DNA of 14,942 nucleotides from Actinomycetes bacterium (GTDB lineage: Bacteria; Actinomycetota; Acidimicrobiia; Acidimicrobiales; RAAP-2): assembly GCA_021801615.1 (NCBI GenBank), contig JAJYXS010000177.1, forward strand, positions 1 through 14,942, in the 5' to 3' direction. Numbering within the stretch: the first letter of the stretch is position 1; each line of letters opens with the position of its first letter. Of the stretch, positions 12,323-14,942 are shown one piece after another. A program made the translations under genes and the position numbers. A model generated the notes under the pieces. It had not been told where the DNA came from. It was given only the letters and a program-made list of their open reading frames with translations, and did not search any database.

Positions 12323-12446
12323 GGCACGCGATCGGGTGCGCCGAACGCCCGGAGACGAGACGTGCCACCGGCGGCGGTGCGAGGGGGGCTCGCCGCCGCT
12401 CGTCGCCCCTCGACCTCGCCCGCCCTCCCCCGCCCGGTTGCAACGG

Positions 12447-12452
12447 TAAGTT
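12447..12452 (+). promoter_or_regulatory. Possible -10 box for leaderless transketolase mRNA
   Basis: TAAGTT (TAnnnT form) ends six bases before ATG 12459. That spacing places transcription start at the start codon itself, a common arrangement in actinobacteria, and fits the absence of a Shine-Dalgarno. No -35 box was seen. Confidence 0.4.
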
Positions 12453-12458
12453 GGCTGC

Positions 12459-14564
12459 ATGCCCGCTCCCCCCTCCCCGAGCCTCGATCTCGAGCAGCTC
12501 GGGATCAACGTCATTCGAGGGCTCGCGATGGACGCGCCCGAGCGAGCGCACTCCGGGCATCCCGGCACCGCAATGGCGCTCGCTCCCCTCGCGCACGTCC
12601 TCTTCACGAGGGTCATGCGCCACGACCCGAGCGATCCGGCGTGGCCCGACCGGGACCGCTTCGTGCTGTCGAACGGCCACGCGTCGATCCTCTTGTACTC
12701 GCTGCTCTACCTGTGCGGCTACGGGCTCACCCTCGAGGACCTGAAGGCGTTCCGCCAGTGGGGCTCGCGCACGCCAGGCCATCCCGAGAAGCGTCACGCG
12801 CTGGGAATCGAGGTCACGACCGGACCCCTCGGCCAGGGGTTCGCGAACGGCGTCGGCATGGGGATCGCCGAGCGGATCCTCCGTGCACGCTTCGGCCCCG
12901 AGCTCGTCGACCACCACACCTTCGTCTTCTGCGGTGACGGCTGCCTCGAAGAAGGAATCAGCCACGAGGCGGCGTCGCTCGCCGGACGGCTCGCCTTGGG
13001 TCGTCTCGTCTACGTCTACGACAACAACCACATCACGATCGACGGCCCGACCGAGCTCGCCTACGACGACGACGTGGCGGGGCGCTTCCGCGCCTACGGC
13101 TGGGACGTCGACGACGTCGGGGAGGTGGCGAACGACACCGACGCGCTCGAGAACGCGCTCCGTCGGGCCGTGGCGGTCGAAGACAAGCCGTCGCTCATCA
13201 TGCTCCGCAGCCACATCGGGTGGCCCTCCCCGCACCTGACCGACACCGCCAAGGCGCACGGCGACCCCTTCGGCGCAGAGGAGATCCGGGAGACCAAGGA
13301 GATCCTCGGCCTCCCCCCGGACGAGACCTTCTGGGTGCCCGACGAGGTGATCGAGCTCTACCGGCGCACGGTGGCCCGCGGGCAGGCGATGCGCGCCGAT
13401 TGGGAGGCGCGCCTCGAGCACTGGAACGGCGACCGCGCCCAGTGGGACGCTGCTTGGGCGGGCAAGGGCCTCTCGGGCTGGGAGCGGAAGCTGCCCGCGT
13501 TCGAGGTGGGCTCCATGATCGCCACGCGTAAAGCCGTGAACACGTGCCTGAACGCGACCGCCGACCTGATCCCCGGGATCGTCGCGGGCGCAGCGGACCT
13601 CACGGGGAACACCGGGATGAAGCTCGACGACGGCGAACGCCAGTCGTCCGAGCACCCCGACGGCCGCCAGCTCTACTACGGCATCCGGGAGCACGCGATG
13701 GCCGCCGCGATGACCGGGATGGCACACCACGGCGGTGTTCTCCCCGTGGGCGGGACCTTCTTCTGCTTCAGCGACTACATGCGTCCGGCGGTCCGGCTCG
13801 CAGCCATGTCGCGCGCGCACGTGATCTACTCGTGGACCCACGACTCGGTCGGTCTCGGGGAGGACGGGCCGACCCACCAGCCCGTCGAGCAGCTCGCGTC
13901 GCTTCGCGCGATGCCAGGACTCGTCGTCTGCCGCCCGGCCGACGCCAATGAGTGCGCTCAGGCCTGGCGGCTCGCGGTGGACGGTGGCGAGCCGACCGGG
14001 CTGGTGCTGACCCGCCAGGAGATCCCCGTGCTGGCCGGGACGGCCGAGCGGGCGGCCGCCGGAGTCGGACGTGGCGGCTACGTCCTCGTGGACGAGCCCG
14101 GTGGCCCGGACGCGGGACCGCCGGACGTCGTGCTCATCGGGACCGGCAGCGAGGTGCACGTCTGCGTCGGTGCCGCCGAGCAGCTCGCGTCAGGAGGTAT
14201 ACGCGCCCGGGTCGTCTCCTTGCCGTGCTGGGAGTGGTTCGAGGCCCAGGATGCCGGCTACCGCACCGCCGTCCTGCCGCCAGGCGTGCCAGCGCTTGCC
14301 GTGGAGGCCGGCGCCTCCTTGGGCTGGGAGCGGTACGCCGACGCGACCGTCTCGGTCGACAGGTTTGGCGCGTCTGCCCCTGGGTCGATCGTGCTCGCCG
14401 AGCTCGGCTTCACCCCCGAGCACGTCGCCGAGCGTGCCCGGTCGCTCATCGACCGGTGGCGTGGCCCCGGCGGTCGCGCTGACCGGGGTGGCCAGGGCGA
14501 CCCAGGCGGCCGCCACGACCCAGCAGGCCAAGGTGGCCGCAATCGACACGGAGGGCCTACATGA
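12459..14564 (+). CDS. tkt: Transketolase
   Basis: Thiamine-diphosphate enzyme moving two-carbon units between sugar phosphates in the non-oxidative pentose phosphate pathway. The 701-residue product has all domains. The N-terminal pyrophosphate domain carries HSGHPG (31-36), SNGHAS (71-76), TGPLGQG (121-127) and the ThDP motif GDGCLEEG...DNN (159-190). The pyrimidine domain carries YYGIREHAM with catalytic Glu411 and the HDSVGLGEDGPTHQP loop (461-475). A C-terminal domain begins near DVVLIGTGSEVH. Homologues end soon after AERARSLIDRW; here about 33 extra Gly/Arg/Pro-rich residues follow (669-701). The stop overlaps the transaldolase start as ATGA, so the two are translationally coupled. Confidence 0.96.
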   Translation: MPAPPSPSLDLEQLGINVIRGLAMDAPERAHSGHPGTAMALAPLAHVLFTRVMRHDPSDPAWPDRDRFVLSNGHASILLYSLLYLCGYGLTLEDLKAFRQWGSRTPGHPEKRHALGIEVTTGPLGQGFANGVGMGIAERILRARFGPELVDHHTFVFCGDGCLEEGISHEAASLAGRLALGRLVYVYDNNHITIDGPTELAYDDDVAGRFRAYGWDVDDVGEVANDTDALENALRRAVAVEDKPSLIMLRSHIGWPSPHLTDTAKAHGDPFGAEEIRETKEILGLPPDETFWVPDEVIELYRRTVARGQAMRADWEARLEHWNGDRAQWDAAWAGKGLSGWERKLPAFEVGSMIATRKAVNTCLNATADLIPGIVAGAADLTGNTGMKLDDGERQSSEHPDGRQLYYGIREHAMAAAMTGMAHHGGVLPVGGTFFCFSDYMRPAVRLAAMSRAHVIYSWTHDSVGLGEDGPTHQPVEQLASLRAMPGLVVCRPADANECAQAWRLAVDGGEPTGLVLTRQEIPVLAGTAERAAAGVGRGGYVLVDEPGGPDAGPPDVVLIGTGSEVHVCVGAAEQLASGGIRARVVSLPCWEWFEAQDAGYRTAVLPPGVPALAVEAGASLGWERYADATVSVDRFGASAPGSIVLAELGFTPEHVAERARSLIDRWRGPGGRADRGGQGDPGGRHDPAGQGGRNRHGGPT

Positions 14565-14942
14565 CGAAGCTGCACGATCTGTACGAGCGGGAGGGCCAGA
14601 GCCCTTGGATGGACGACATGCACCGCGAGTGGCTCACCGGGGGCCACCTCCAGGATCTGGTCGTCCAGGGTGTGCGGGGTGTGACGTCGAACCCGACGAT
14701 CTTCGCCAAGGCGATCGAGTCCACCGACGTCTACGACGCCCAGTTCCGGACGCTCATCCGCTCGATGAGCGTCGAGGAGGCCTACTGGGAAATGGCGATC
14801 GACGACATCGAGCACGCGCTGGAGGTCTTCCGCCCGGTCCACGAGTCGAGCGACGGCGCGGACGGGTTCGTCTCGCTCGAAGTGGCGCCGTCGCTCGCCA
14901 ACGACACCGAGGGGAGCATCACGGCCGCCCGCAAGCTCCACG
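14561..14942 (+). CDS. tal: Transaldolase, 5' part (cut by window end)
   Basis: Schiff-base enzyme of the non-oxidative pentose phosphate pathway that transfers a dihydroxyacetone unit. The 127 residues present start MTKLHDLYEREGQSPWMDDM and include QGVRGVTSNPTIFAKAI (the TSNPTIF phosphate/active-site strand) and VSLEVAPSLANDTEGSI, both diagnostic for the family. The Schiff-base lysine lies beyond the window, so completeness cannot be judged. GGAGGG lies five bases before ATG 14561, and the start overlaps the transketolase stop by four bases. Confidence 0.95.
   Translation, partial: MTKLHDLYEREGQSPWMDDMHREWLTGGHLQDLVVQGVRGVTSNPTIFAKAIESTDVYDAQFRTLIRSMSVEEAYWEMAIDDIEHALEVFRPVHESSDGADGFVSLEVAPSLANDTEGSITAARKLH

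Noticed and set aside
12267..14159. A 630-codon open frame on the minus strand opposite transketolase
   Set aside because: Antisense shadow of tkt, running into the repeat array, with no domain features; transketolase motifs are complete on the other strand.

Overview
The window comes from a very GC-rich bacterium and carries a complete Pup-proteasome locus (arc/mpa, dop, pup, prcB, prcA, pafA), which points to Actinomycetota. A deep lineage such as Acidimicrobiia is plausible from the style of the small membrane proteins and gene order, but that is inference. No rRNA, tRNA or insertion sequence was recognised.

Layout. Positions 1-8436 are read leftward on the minus strand: arc (ATPase) - dop (deamidase/depupylase) - pup - prcB - prcA - pafA (Pup ligase) - lepB (signal peptidase I) - a TatA/TatB-type translocase subunit cut by the window edge. 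Together these give a full pupylation and degradation pathway. Dop deamidates Pup-Gln and removes Pup, PafA conjugates Pup to lysines, Arc docks on the 20S core through its GQYL tail and unfolds substrates, and PrcA/PrcB form the core. Two protein-export genes follow. Position 8826-9062 is a small ferredoxin on the plus strand, divergent from arc. From 11098 back to 9217 the minus strand carries three small membrane proteins followed by trmI (tRNA m1A58 methyltransferase), which converges on the ferredoxin gene. From 11531 the plus strand carries a VapBC-type toxin-antitoxin pair whose toxin is broken by two compensating frameshifts, then transketolase and the start of transaldolase, overlapping by ATGA (pentose phosphate pathway).

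The most unusual feature is not a gene family. Nearly every gene boundary carries its own unrelated short tandem duplication, with periods of 10, 14, 15, 18, 20, 21, 22, 24, 28, 29 or 47 bp. Several include the neighbouring stop codon: the arc 3' end is repeated with an in-frame TGA in each unit, the vapC stop lies in the first 29-bp unit, and a 20-bp duplication at prcB/prcA converts what looks like an ATGA overlap into a seven-codon minicistron between the two proteasome subunits. The toxin gene itself is broken by a 10-bp tandem duplication. These are read directly from the sequence; the mechanism and any function are inference.
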